DNA of 64,000 bases from Mermis nigrescens (Eukaryota > Nematoda > Enoplea > Mermithida > Mermithidae). The position numbers were made by a program, and so were the translations under genes. The stretch is from assembly GCA_036768485.1 (NCBI GenBank), contig JAVLUZ010000340.1, forward strand, positions 948,701 to 1,012,700. The letters are read 5' to 3'. The notes below the pieces were generated by a model. The model searched no databases and was not told the origin of the DNA. It was given only the letters and a program-made list of their open reading frames with translations. Below are positions 34,345 through 61,934 of this stretch, one piece after another (positions within the stretch are counted from its first letter, which is position 1; each line of letters begins with the position of its first letter).

Positions 34345-34690
34345 CTTCCGTAATAGGCATACCGTATATATAAATTGTCCGATCGCGTCGTATCGGTTTC
34401 GGATGTTCGACAATGACTCTCCCGTCGAAAATAAGTAGACCTTCTGTAGCTGCATATTCTCTAGCCGATTCATTTCCAAATATAAGTTTCAACGTTTGAG
34501 CTGCAGTTCTAAAGATATATAATGGCTTTCTATCAGTCGAATTTGACGCACTTATCGATCGAATAATATCAATCAATTTTCTATCAGTCAATTTATTACG
34601 TTCCAAATTCAAAAAAGCCGATACTCGTGTAGATTCGAAATTTTCGTCTTCGTTATCGATTTGAATATCCGTATTTTCAATATTTTCCAT
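34345..34690 (-). CDS. Unidentified ORF running into the gap
   Basis: From an ATG at 34690 a minus-strand frame stays open for about 115 codons until the Ns. The N-terminus is acidic, and the later part has alternating hydrophobic residues (LKLIFGNESAREY, GLLIFDGRVIVEH, IYIYGMPI) reminiscent of an RRM-like fold as found in some LINE ORF1 or gag-like proteins. I do not recognise the family. It ends in the gap, so length and C-terminus are unknown. Confidence 0.4.
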
Positions 34691-34853
34691 TATATTAAAT
34701 CAAAATTGACAAAGTTCAACGCGAAATCAAATATGCTTGCACTTATTTTCCAATGTATCCGGCGCATGAAATAGTACATAAACAATTGGAATGACGGAAA
34801 TGTACGCACACACACAAAATTATTGAGCCATAGTCAAAACCGACCAAACAGCG

Positions 34854-35045
<192 letters not shown>

Positions 35046-35059
35046 TCAATCCACTGACA

Positions 35060-35215
35060 CTGATTAGGAGTCACATGGCCAGCCGGGCCAGCGTATTCAG
35101 ATGGCCAGCCAAAAACATCTATTTCCGACGCCCACTGTGTTAAAATGGCCTGCGTATTCAGAAGGCCAGCGTAATTACATGACCAGCGTAGTCAGATGAC
35201 CAGCTTAAGACTTGG
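35060..35215 (-). repeat. TGGCCATCTGAATACGC subrepeats, left block
   Basis: GCGTATTCAGATGGCCA and variants occur at least five times. The same motif in the opposite orientation occurs at about 42260-42380 and about 43402-43425, so it brackets the large palindrome as an inverted pair. Confidence 0.7.
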
Positions 35216-35335
35216 CGAGTAAGTGGCGAGTTGGTGTTTACTGAGCCACCATATACGAGTATGCTACTAGATGCACATACAAAGCATTATAAGTACACAT
35301 TGGGAAACCCCTATAAATCGATGATTGACACAACA

Positions 35336-36345
35336 GTAGTAAAGCCGGACCTAGGGAGTCTGTGTGCTTAAGCATAGTGCACGATTAAGCATAGAGACTC
35401 CGAGAATTGTAGGCGCAAAGCGCCTACAATGGGGTCCTACTACACAATAAAGCACGCTACATCTTAAACTACCGGCGCGAAGCGCCGAACTTAGGCGGCA
35501 CACTCCCTGGAGCAAAAGCGCGAAATGCCAAATTTAAGCCCTATGCGGGCGCAGAACGTCAAATTTCTCCCTAGGTCATATGAGCCCATCAGGTACAGGG
35601 TGTCGATTTCAGTAAGGCCATCAGAATAAAGATAACAACATTGAACTGTGTAATCACTAGGCGGCATATACGCACATACATACTATAACACAATTTTTTA
35701 GAGCGATAAACTATTCGCACTGTCGACTCTAGCTAAGCAATCACTATTCAGAAAGGTACAGAAGCAAAATATTATTGAAATCTATTTTGAAATGCAGCTG
35801 TCGACTCAAACTAGGTTTCTATTATTCAGAAAAAAGCAAAATATTATTGAAATTAAAACAGTCACTGCTATCTAGCTATTGACCCATTATTACAAAAATA
35901 GATCCAACGCAAGCTACGTTTTTCATCTTTCAGAAACGTACAGAAGCAAAATATTATAGAAATCTATTTTAATCTGCAGCTTTCAATTCTAGCTTCTTAT
36001 TCACTGTTCAGATGAGTACAAAAGAAGAATTATTTAGAAATTTATTTTGAACTGCAGCTGTCGACTCAAACTGGGTTTCCATGCAGAATATTATTGAAAT
36101 TTAAATGGTCACTAGAATCTAGCTGTTGACTCTTCACGACAAAAATAGGTCCAACTCAAGCTAAGTTTTCATTATTCAGAAAAATACAAAAGAAAGATAT
36201 TATTGAAATCTTACTTGCACAATAGTGCAAAGATTTTCAACTGCTTTTGAAAAGACAGCCCATAATTCTATGCTTTCAAAAAAGTATAAAAAAAGCATTG
36301 AAAATTGAGGACTTTCATCATTTAACTCCTCTTTGGTATTATCAC
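35336..36345. repeat. Palindrome outer arm, left
   Basis: About 1 kb matching 40826-41813 in inverted orientation. It contains hairpins TAGGCGCAAAGCGCCTA (about 35411) and GGCGCGAAGCGCC (about 35474), and several TCGAC...AAAATATTATTGAAAT subrepeats. It probably corresponds to the long terminal inverted repeat of the parent element. No gene. Confidence 0.75.
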
Positions 36346-36604
36346 CACAACTGGGCATGGGAAGGTTGGGGGTATGCACTCCCCCTTCCCGAGAAACCAA
36401 AATACCCACTCAGAAATGAAAATACCCCCATAATTCAATTTTTAGAAATTTTTTCGTTTTTTTCGCAATTTTTTTGATGCCATTGGATAGTGCTTCATGA
36501 GAAACGTCGAAAAATGGTATTTTTTACGCCATACCATCATTTTAAGGCCCTTTTTACCTTTGAAAAATCATGCACCCCCAGAATATTCTTGCTGCCAACG
36601 TATA
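36346..36604 (-). mobile_element. MITE family A in the left arm (shared with the right arm)
   Basis: CACAACTGGGC start, TATACGTTGGCAGC on the opposite strand at the other end, exact duplications ATTATCAC at 36338-36345 and 36605-36612. Its remnant in the right arm (40689-40825) is followed by the reverse-complement duplication GTGATAAT, so it was present before the arms were duplicated. Confidence 0.9.
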
Positions 36605-36904
36605 ATTATCACCTACGATTGGCAGGAATAGGAAGACGCCAAAGAAACTCTCAGCGACAACGACCAACCCAGGAACGATCGTCTGCAAGGGTGAGTATTT
36701 TCCTGTTTTGTAAGAATGCAGGGTTGAAATGCTACAATATCGTCTTCTGTATGGTCATTGTTAAACAACCCTGCATACAGTTTAGGTACCGTGCATTGCA
36801 AAACGTTCAGTAGCCGACCTTTTCTGTTTCCACAACGTTATGAATAAACATTAATCTTATGCTTAAGCTATTTCGAATGCATCAGTCAAACATATTATGC
36901 GTTT

Positions 36905-37344
36905 TTAAAATCGTTTCAGTTGTGCTTCATTTCTCGCGCCTGTTATAACAATTTTTCCCGTCGTAAAAATAAGGGCAGAGGGTGGGCCATCCATGAATCG
37001 TTTTTATTCAAACCGGGGAATAGTTCTTGTTCGTTTTCAACAAATTTTCTGTGCGCTTGAGCAAGAGCGTGTAAATTCATATTTGCGCCTAAATTTCCTG
37101 ATCCGACAATATTGTGAATTATATGTTCAGTTAGTTTTAGCTCGTATCTACTTTTCTCCAACATTTTGCAAATTTTTTCCTTCGCGATTTTATTTTGTTC
37201 AACGCTTTTAGCACCAATGCATACTAATTTTTCAGAACTGAACAATAAGCCCGTTGCTTTTGGTTCGTTTATTCGAATTATTGCCGCATTGAAATTTTTG
37301 TGGTCAAATTTCATTCCATCGCAAATTCTCTTACTTTTATACAA
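36905..37344 (-). pseudogene. TATA-binding-protein-like ORF in the Maverick arm
   Basis: The long frame (37344 to about 36960) shows the first TBP repeat in the conserved order: a K-x-F-x-A-x-I-x-R-I-x-x-P start, GLLFSSEKLVCIGAKS, HNIVGSGN, and EQELFPGL. A -1 shift just after that exposes the start of the second TBP repeat, ALIFTTGKIVITGA, then a stop at 36905-36907. TBP binds the TATA box through this twofold saddle. The sequence is intronless, clearly diverged, and oriented like the neighbouring capsid and protease genes. It could be a captured cargo gene or a host retrocopy that landed in the element. The true start is unclear; the first ATG is inside the domain edge. The right arm lacks it. 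Confidence 0.75.
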
Positions 37345-37443
37345 ATTTAAAAGCTTTGAAGAGACTCAAGCTGTAGAAACAACATTTCGAATCGTAACCA
37401 TGATTGAGAATGATGAATTTTCAATAGACACGACTATTTATAT

Positions 37444-38177
37444 TCAAAAACATGAAGGTTTAATATTTCGAAAATGCAACTTGACAATCACTTTTCGAGA
37501 AATAAATGGTATTAATAGATCCAAATCGTCTTTTATGTTTATTTCTAAGCTAGAAATATCTCTTACGAGGACGGGTATGTAGTGAGGAAAATCATAGATT
37601 CTGTCAGTGATGTTAATGTATGTTCCTTCCACGTTTATGATGCGCAAAAGAGGGGCTGAAACGTCTCCTACGATCTGGGGTTCTAAAATATTTTTATAGA
37701 CGTACAAGGTATCGAGACCACCCCCACCAGGTCCGGCTCCTTATCAGACCATCCTGTATCTTCTAGTAGTGTTTCTTTAAATCCTAAAATATGTGCTATT
37801 CTTTCAGACAGTTTCCCTGATTTCACAAAGCGTTCGAGTATCATTACAGAAACCCGTTTTATTGAAGTTAATAATTGAATTCTACTCCTTCTACTTTTTA
37901 TAGCCTCTATAAATTCCTAGATGGAGTCGTCGTAGCATCATTCCTGCATTTGAATTTTATATTCAATACCATCTGCATCTATAATTTTAATTTCCGTTTC
38001 GTGCTTTCTTATTGTTTGCATATTATAGGGGTAAATAAATTCCGAGAGACCACACTCCCAATCACCGACTAATTTTAATTTTTGCGGTAAATGTACAAGT
38101 AACTTTGAAGGCGTATTTTGTCTATCGCTTATCGTATTGCTAGGCAAAGTTATGTAAAATTCATCCATTTTTGACAT
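37444..38177 (-). pseudogene. Maverick minor capsid (penton-like) gene, broken
   Basis: The N-terminal ORF (38177-37938) begins MSKMDEFYITLPSN and has HLPQKLKLVGDWECGLSEF, as in the small jelly-roll capsid protein of Maverick/Polinton and adintovirus-like elements. A separate downstream frame (37707-37444) contains EPQIVGDVSAPLLRI, HYIPVLV and a KVIVKLHF-like end, the C-terminus of the same protein. The two are separated by stops and lost sequence. The right arm keeps only about the first 65 bp (40625-40690). Confidence 0.65.
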
Positions 38178-38189
38178 ATTTGGTTTAAG

Positions 38190-38946
38190 ATAAAATCTTC
38201 ATCTATGACCGAAGTGTTTATCCTAAATAGACTATTTACAAAACCCATTACAAATTTGTCCGCATAACTTTTTTTCTAAATTTTTTGAAATTAGTTTCAT
38301 GGGCACTCCTCTGTACCTCCAAATTAAAAAATAAACCTACATTTGGCCGCCGTAGACGTTAGTGGCTGCTGCACGCATTTTTTATTATGCTTAATTTCTG
38401 TAGCATACTGTAGAATATAATTTTGTGTATGGTTATCAGCATACGTGGGCAGCAAGAAATTTCTGGGGGGGGGTGCAAGATTTTTTTGAAGGTCAAAAAA
38501 TGGCCTTAAAAACGATGGTATGGTGATAAAAACACCATTTTTCGACGTTTCTCATCAAGCACTATCCATTGGCATCAAAAAATTGCGAAAAAAGCGAAAA
38601 AATTTTCAAAAATTGAATTCTGGGGGGGTATTTTGATTTCTGGGGGGTATTTTGGTTTCTGGGGGGTGCATACCCCCCAAACCCCCCACGCCCAGGTGTG
38701 GTTATCAGGCCCTAAGCCGTAGCTATCGAAATAGTCACACGAGTCATGCGCGTCAAAATACATGCACGTCCAATGCGAACCAGGTTGGGTACTAGGATCC
38801 ATATTAATTACCAATGCAGCAGGCTTGCTAAAAATGGGAGGTAAGTTATCGCTTGAGAAAACATCAAGAAAATTCTGACCGACTACTTGGTCGCTTTTTA
38901 AATGTCTAAGAGTTATAAGGTATTCATTTTTAAGCATTATAATCAT
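38190..38946 (-). pseudogene. Maverick adenain-like cysteine protease, left arm, split by a MITE
   Basis: The frame from about 38946 has DQVVGQNFLDVF, a PAALVINMDPS stretch, and GSHWTCMYFD followed by CDYFDSYGL. These match the adenovirus-type (C5) protease encoded by Mavericks; the His of GSHW is the expected catalytic His. After CDYFDSYGLGPDN a family A MITE (38440-38700) interrupts it. The C-terminal part resumes at 38431 but has stops and frame changes around the expected catalytic Cys. It is inactive as it stands. Confidence 0.75.
38440..38700 (+). mobile_element. MITE family A in the left-arm protease only
   Basis: CATACGTGGGCAGC start, CACACCTGGGCGTG on the other strand at the end, exact duplications GTTATCAG at 38432-38439 and 38701-38708. 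The right arm has the uninterrupted site at about 40336, so this insertion is younger than the palindrome. Confidence 0.92.
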
Positions 38947-38959
38947 ACATAACGTTTTG

Positions 38960-39385
38960 GTTCTTATCTAGCATTACTAAATAATCAAACCCGGCATAAA
39001 CAATCACTTCAAGGCCCGTATCGGGAATTTTTCGGCAAATGATATTTCAATGCTAGTTGTACCTTCCCTGATTAAATCCCAGTGCTCACCGTCATCTTCG
39101 TCTGGAGTCAAATTAAATGCAAAAAGACACTGACCTTTTTTGAAATCTTCTCTTGTAACTCCGTTCCCTTTATTGTCCTGACTAATACCAAGTGTTTCGA
39201 ATAATTGATCAAAAGCTCTAAATGCTTGTTATTTTTAAAGTCTAGCCTGAATGGGTGAGAGGGGAAGGTAACGCCTCCGCAAGTTACTTTTGCATCATTT
39301 ATACTGTATGATTTAAAATTGGGAGGAGATTTTTTTATATTTCCTATATACGCATCTGCATCCACACATCCGAAAATAATGCGTC
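38960..39385 (-). pseudogene. Maverick major capsid fragment, left arm
   Basis: The frame 39365-39108 contains DADAYIGNIKKSPPNFK, NDAKVTCGG and FKNNKHLELLINY, matching the C-terminal half of the double jelly-roll capsid protein of Mavericks (often annotated F54H12.2-like). It continues in other frames to about 38960. The upstream half is missing. A TTTTCAG lies directly before the fragment, so this may be one exon. Confidence 0.65.
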
Positions 39386-39649
39386 TAGGGAAACTGCCCT
39401 GAAAATAATGTGTTAAGGAGAGTAGATTGACAAGTGCTAGGTATATATAAATTCATCATCATAACTCTGCGCATGGGTATTTAATAGTGTATGATGCAAG
39501 TACTATTTTGATAGCTAGCCCTGTGCTTTCTAAAATTTCTGCCTTTCGAATGCAAAAATTCATTAGCTGAATACTTAAGTGTGCAGAGTTACGATGATGA
39601 ATATACATATACCTAGAACTTGTCAATATACTCCCTCAACACATTGTTT
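39386..39649. repeat. Centre of the palindrome
   Basis: AATGTGTTAAGGAG and ATTGACAAGTGCTAGG-type stretches on the left match the right side in reverse complement up to about 39478 and 39585, leaving a loop of roughly 100 bp without internal symmetry. No gene. Confidence 0.8.
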
Positions 39650-40075
39650 TCAGGAGCAGCTTCCTAGACGCATTATTTTCGGATGTGTGGATGCATATGC
39701 GTATAGGGGAAATATAAAAAAATCTTCCAATTTTAAATCATAAAACGATGCAAAAGTAATTTGCGGAGTCGTTACCTTCCCCTCCCACCTATTCAGGCTA
39801 GACTTTAAAAATAACAAGTACCTTAGAACTTTTGATCAATTATTCGAAACACTTGATATTAGTCGGGACAATAAAGGGAATGGTTTGACAAGAGAAGGGT
39901 TCAAAAACGGTCACTGTCTTTTTGCATTTGATTTTACTCCAGACGAAGATGCTGATGGGCACTGGGAATTAATTAGGGAAGGTACAACTAGCATTGAAAT
40001 ATCATTTGCCAAAAAATTCCCGATACGGGCCTTGAAGAGATTGTTTATGCCGAGTTTGATAATTTAGTAATGCTA
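39650..40075 (+). pseudogene. Maverick major capsid fragment, right arm
   Basis: The inverted counterpart of 38960-39385. The readable frame 39885-40067 has FKNGHCLFAFDFTPDEDADG and HWELIREGTTSIEISFA, the capsid C-terminal region. Upstream parts are frameshifted. Comparison with the left arm shows scattered substitutions and small indels rather than identity. Confidence 0.65.
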
Positions 40076-40099
40076 GATAAGAACCGAAATGTTTTGTAT

Positions 40100-40624
40100 G
40101 ATTATAATGCTTAAAAATGAATACCTTTCAACTCTCAAACGTTTTGAAAAGCGACCAAGTAGTCGGTCAAAATTTTCTTGGTGTTTTCCCAAGTGATAAA
40201 TTACCACTTATTTTAAGCAAGCCTGCTGCATTGGTAATGAATATGGACCCTGGTACCCAACTTGGTTCGCATTGGACGTGCATGTATTTTGACGCGCTTG
40301 ACTCATGCGATTATTTCGATAGGTACGGCTTAGCGCCTGATAACCATACACAAAATTATATTCTACAGTATGCAACAAAAATTAAGCATAATAAAAATGC
40401 GTGCAGCAGCCACTAATGTCTATGTGCGGCTGAATGTGTGTTTATTTTTTAATTTGAAGGTACAGAAGGGTGCTAATGGAACTAATTTTAAAAGTCTTAA
40501 AAAAAGTTGTGTGGACGAATTTGTAATTGGTTTTGTAAATAGTCTATTTAGGATAAACACCTCGGTCATAGATGAAGATTTTATCATAAACCAAATTTGT
40601 CAAAAATGGATTAATTTTACATAA
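40100..40624 (+). pseudogene. Maverick adenain-like protease, right arm
   Basis: The counterpart of the left-arm protease without the MITE. It has DQVVGQNFLGVF, GSHWTCMYFDA and CDYFDRYGLAPDN, then an intact C-terminal segment in a second frame (FVIGFVNSLFRINTSVIDED) ending near 40624. Several frame changes and a TGA beside the expected catalytic Cys make it inactive. Confidence 0.7.
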
Positions 40625-40688
40625 GTTTGCCTAGCAACATGATAAGCGATAGACCAAATACGCCTTCAAAGTTTATTGTACATTTGCC

Positions 40689-40825
40689 GCATCAAAAAAT
40701 TGTGAAAAAAAGAAAAAAAATTTAAAAATTGAATTATGGGGGGTACTTTGATTTCTGGGGGTAGGGGTATTTTGGTTTCTTGGGAATGCAACCCCCATAA
40801 ACCCCCCTCCTCACGCCCAGGTGTG
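40689..40825 (+). mobile_element. Truncated MITE family A, right arm
   Basis: Only the half from GCATCAAAAAATTGTG to CCCAGGTGTG remains, followed by GTGATAAT (40826-40833). The break joins minor-capsid sequence to the MITE at a shared GCA near 40689-40691. Confidence 0.85.
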
Positions 40826-41813
40826 GTGATAATGCCAAAGAGAAGTCAAAAGATGAAAGTCCTCAATTTTTCATGCTTTTTTAAATTTCAATAAAAGCAT
40901 GGAATTATGGGCTGTCTTTTCAACAGCAGCTGAAAATCTTTACACTATTGTGCTAGTAAGATTTTTATAATATTTTTCTTTTGTATTTTTCTGAATAATG
41001 AAAACTTAGCTTGAGTTGGACCTATTTTTGTCGTAAAGGGTCGATAGCTAGATGCCAAGGACCATTTAAATTTCAATAATATTTTGCATGGAAACCTAGT
41101 TTAAGTCGACAGCTGCAGTTCGAAATAAATTTCTATATAATTCTTCTTTTGTACTTTTCTGAACAGTGAATACGTAGCTAGAATCGACAGCTGCAGATTA
41201 AAATAGAGATCTATAATATTTTGCTTCTGTACGTTTCTAAAAGATGAAAAACGTAGTTTGAGTTGGATTTATTTTTGTAATAATGGGTCAATAGCTAGAT
41301 AGCAGTGACTGTTTGAATTTCAATAATATTTTGTTTTTTTCTGAATAATAGAAACCTAGTCTGAGTCGACAGCTGCAGTTCAAAATATATTTCTATAATA
41401 TTTTGCTTCTGTACCTTTATGAATAGTGATTGCTTAGCTAGAGTCGACAAAGCAAATAGTTTATCGCTGTAATAAAATTGTCTTATTGTATGTGCATATA
41501 TGCCACCTAGTGATTACACAGTTCAATGTTGTTATCTCTATTCTGATGGCCTTACTGAAATTGTACCATATGACCTAGGGAGAAATTTGACGTTCTGCGC
41601 CCATATAGGGTACAAATTTGGCCTTTCGCGCTATGGCTTCATGGGGTGTGCCGACCAAGATCGGCGCTTCACGCAGGTAGTTTAACATGTAACGTGCTTT
41701 ATTGTGTGGAAGGGCCTCATTGTAGGCGCTTTGCGCCTACAATTTCGGAGTCTGTATGCTGAAGCGTGTGATATGCTTAAGCACACAGACTCCCCAGGGT
41801 CCGGCTTTACTAC
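40826..41813. repeat. Palindrome outer arm, right
   Basis: Inverted match to 35336-36345. The 61-codon ORF at 41500-41685 lies in this non-coding arm, and its left-arm counterpart is not open, so I do not call it a gene. Confidence 0.75.
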
Positions 41814-42388
41814 CTCACTACACCCCTAGAATTGCAATTTTTGCATTGTTTCAGGCTTTACCCAATTTAGACCCCGAGAATGCTCATGCTGCCTTTTGAA
41901 TCATTCGATTACAAACTAAATGGGTACCTACCTACCTATCTACCTACTTGTTACTGTGCATGTCAGACTACTATGTTGAGGTCAACAATTAGGACCAGGT
42001 TAACTATTATTTACTCAATAATGATTCAATAAAAAAATGCAAGGGATTTTCTTGTTAAGGGTAGTTACATCAACAAAGTTTAGTTAGGCGAGGAGGCTAA
42101 TTTTACTTTGGGTTCCAAGCTTTCTACTGCAGCCCTTACTTTCTGATCATTTAATCAGGCTGGTCGTTTTTATCAATATTCGAAAAAAAGCTGCAGTGTT
42201 CTCAGTATTGGATGGAAAGCATATCTTCAACTTTTTTCTCAACCTTTATTCGCCCCAAACTGGCCATATGAAAATGTTGGCCATCTGAATACGCTGGCCA
42301 TCTGAATACACTGGCCATATGAACATGCTGGCCATCTGCATATGCTTGCGATCTGAATCAGGCTGGCCATCTGAATAAGCCGGTATCG
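41814..42388. repeat. Spacer with TGGCCATCTGAATACGC subrepeats, right block
   Basis: The first 440 bp hold nothing recognisable. From about 42260 to 42380 the motif TGGCCATCTGAATACGC and variants recur about six times, inverted relative to the block at 35060-35215. Confidence 0.6.
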
Positions 42389-43394
42389 CACCTTAAAGTG
42401 TCTGCACCTTAAAGTGTCCGGCTGGTCACTTTAAGGTCTTAAAGTGTGCGGCCGGACATTTAAAGGCACCCTCAAGTGTCCGGCTCTGCCCTAAAGTGTC
42501 CGGGTTACACTGAGTATACGTACGCATTTACGCCCACGCATATCACTTGCTGTACAATTAAGTAATTATGCATGTACATATACGTACCTTGTACAATGTA
42601 TTGAGGCACATAAATACAAGCAAGCCGATACATTACAAAGAATAAGATTTATGCAGTGGATGATGTTACTGCCTATAGTTTTATCGCGTTAATAACTGAT
42701 TATTTATGATGCTACAGTGTTCATAAAAAATTGTTAGAATATGCAGCAAACAGTATTCAAATTGAGTAGCATAATACTATGATTTAGCAAGATATAAACT
42801 AATTAGTCTTCTCTTTTAATATCAAAAAAGGCAAGTAAACATTCACGGTTTCATTCACTCATGATTCTAAAAAGACATGATAATACTTCATTTTATATAT
42901 TACCCACCATGCTACCATTCATACATGTAACAAGGGGGTGGAGATTCCCATAATCAAAGTCGTAAATATTAAAATATAAATATAAATAAACATGAATCGA
43001 GCCACTTTAGGTGCATTCTTTCAATTTTTGAATAAAAATTGAACATGGCGCACTCCTCCTAATAGTCGTTGAACCCAAACCAACACTTTGGGCTGTTAAA
43101 TGCGTGCTACTTTACAAAGGCAGTGGGCAAAATTCTGACAGTCAGATTGAGCATAACTGCGAAAAACGCTAAATTATTTAATTCTACGGATCTACCAATT
43201 TTGAGAGAGAATTTGGATTTTTGGGGCTCAAACCCTATCTTTTTACGTCTACGTATGTTGCTCACTCTATCCCAATATTAAGATACATGTTTTCTAGCTT
43301 TTAGGCACGTTATTGTGGCCCGGACACTTTAACGTGAACCCGGACACTTTAAGTGTCCGGCCGGACACTTTAAGGTGCCGGACACTTTAAGGTG
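42389..43394. mobile_element. 1-kb element with AAAGTGTCCGG terminal subrepeats
   Basis: The left end carries CACCTTAAAGTGTC repeated with variants to about 42505. The right end carries the inverted form (GGACACTTTAAGGTG) from about 43315. It interrupts the TGGCCATCTGAAT subrepeat block, which resumes after it. No target duplication is clear and no ORF is recognised. The 70-codon ORF at 43069 is unsupported. Confidence 0.6.
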
Positions 43395-43650
43395 TGACAC
43401 TGGCCGTCTGAATATGCTGACCAAATGTCCTCTTCCCAATCCACTTACTTCGTAGAGGGAATAAATTATTTATACAATAGTACCTACTTACCTAGGATTT
43501 TACATTGAAAAACAACTACAAAGTGATAAATTGTAAGTGGGAGCATTGGTAATGAATCGTAAAGAAACGTAATGAATCGTTAGTCAAATAATAAATTAAC
43601 AAAAATTGGTGAAGTAGTCATTCTTAAACATTAATTACAGTTGCTAGTAA

Positions 43651-60640
<16,990 letters not shown>

Positions 60641-61544
60641 TGACGCACGAATCTGGAAAGGTTTGTTTACAAAAAATTAAAATTATTATCAATTAAATAT
60701 TTTTCAAGCGTGTCTTTGCAATTCGAAAATAACAGATTACCGATTGATCAATTACTGTTCTATGATCATAATCAGGCATGCACGTTGGTTTAAAGGGGCT
60801 AGCTATACCCCAAAACGGAATAATAAAAAATTTTAGGGTTTTTCATTATTTTCTGTATTTATGCTAGAACTTAAGGCTAATTCATCTTAGAAAGCTTTCT
60901 TACTACCTCCCATCCGCAATATTGTGCATCGAATATCATTCACAGCAAAGAAGCGACAAGCAACCTAGCTAAGTTATAATTTAAATTCTACTTTAACGCA
61001 ATTTTAATTTAATTTAATTTAGTACTTACAATTTAATTAGATTAAATTGGTATAAAACATAACGTTACAATGTCGCTCAATACCATAAAAGTCGAGATCT
61101 TAATTTTGACGACAAGATTATCAAACTTTCGTGAAAATGATAGACAATGTGCAGCGCAAGCCAAAAATATCGTACTACAGGGTGGTTAATAACCTTTTGC
61201 TAAGGGGTTTGTGCTATTACTATAGAACTTGGATCAAACTATCAAATGCCAAATTAAAAAATCAGTGTGCCTAAGACCGGAAAGAGAAACAGTTTTTAAG
61301 CGATCGGGGTATGAACACAATTAATAAATGTCGATTTTCGATAGTTATCAAAATATTTTTCACGTTTCTGTACAAGGTTTTATAATAAGTCTATTTCTAT
61401 TTATTTTTTTCTATTTCAAATAGGTCCTATTTTAGGCCTGCAAAATATTTGGTCGTTGGTAAGACTGTTTTTTCACGAGGAGGCGCCTTGCAGGCGAATT
61501 AATGCAACCCAACATTTCTCGAAACGATCAAACGTCGATTTCTG
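60641..61544. other. Upstream region of the protease gene
   Basis: AT-rich with no recognised repeat family or ORF. It would hold the promoter of the minus-strand protease gene. The stretch about 61170-61220 (GGGTGGTTAATAACCTTTTG) has an inverted counterpart at about 63910-63945, which places the Harbinger-like element inside an older inverted repeat. Confidence 0.4.
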
Positions 61545-61790
61545 GGGCCGGTTTCAATATAGCGACTTAAGTCTGAAATCAGACTTAAGTTCAAAATTTG
61601 AACTTAAGTCCCAACATAGCGGTTTCAATAAGATTTTAAGTTCGGACTTAAATGTCCGAACTTAAGTCCGAACTTAAGAATAAGCCGGTTTCAATAAAAT
61701 TAAGTCCGAACTTAAGTCCCGACTTAATTTGCAAATATTTAATACAGCACGGAGCTGTCTTAAGTCAATTCAGTTCCACAGAAATTTGCA

Positions 61791-61934
61791 ATGGCTGGTC
61801 GATTGCTTCTGTTGCTCAATGAAGAAAAAGAGGGCTTACAACGAAATCGGATTTTTCGGGATCGCTTGAATCCTATTCTGATTTTGCGTCACTTTTTAAA
61901 TCGGTATCTGAATTTATATGTGTCCATAAAATTA
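61791..61934 (+). pseudogene. Harbinger-like transposase, first exon remnant
   Basis: ATG at 61791 opens 48 codons with MAGRLLLLLNEE and FRDRLNPILI, resembling the conserved N-terminal FRDR-x-NP segment of HARBI1-type transposases. A good donor follows (TTA|GTAAGT). No later transposase exon is seen before the minus-strand Myb ORF, so the gene is deleted. Confidence 0.55.

Larger units (their letters stand above)
35336..41813. mobile_element. Maverick/Polinton-derived giant palindrome
   Basis: The outer ends are inverted (GTAGTAAAGCCGGACC on both strands), and the inversion continues inward to a central loop of about 100 bp near 39480-39585. Each arm runs from outer flank to capsid gene. The left arm has terminal repeat, MITE A, TBP-like ORF, minor capsid, protease and major capsid fragment. 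The right arm has the same in reverse but lacks the TBP-like ORF and most of the minor capsid gene. The genes are those of Maverick/Polinton elements, which resemble adintoviruses. Neither DNA polymerase B nor integrase is present. Every gene has frameshifts or stops. It is a dead fold-back derivative of one end of such an element. I find no matching 6-bp target duplication. Confidence 0.8.

Noticed and set aside
35336..41813. An intact, mobile Maverick or virus genome
   Set aside because: DNA polymerase B, integrase and packaging ATPase are absent, and every remaining gene is broken.
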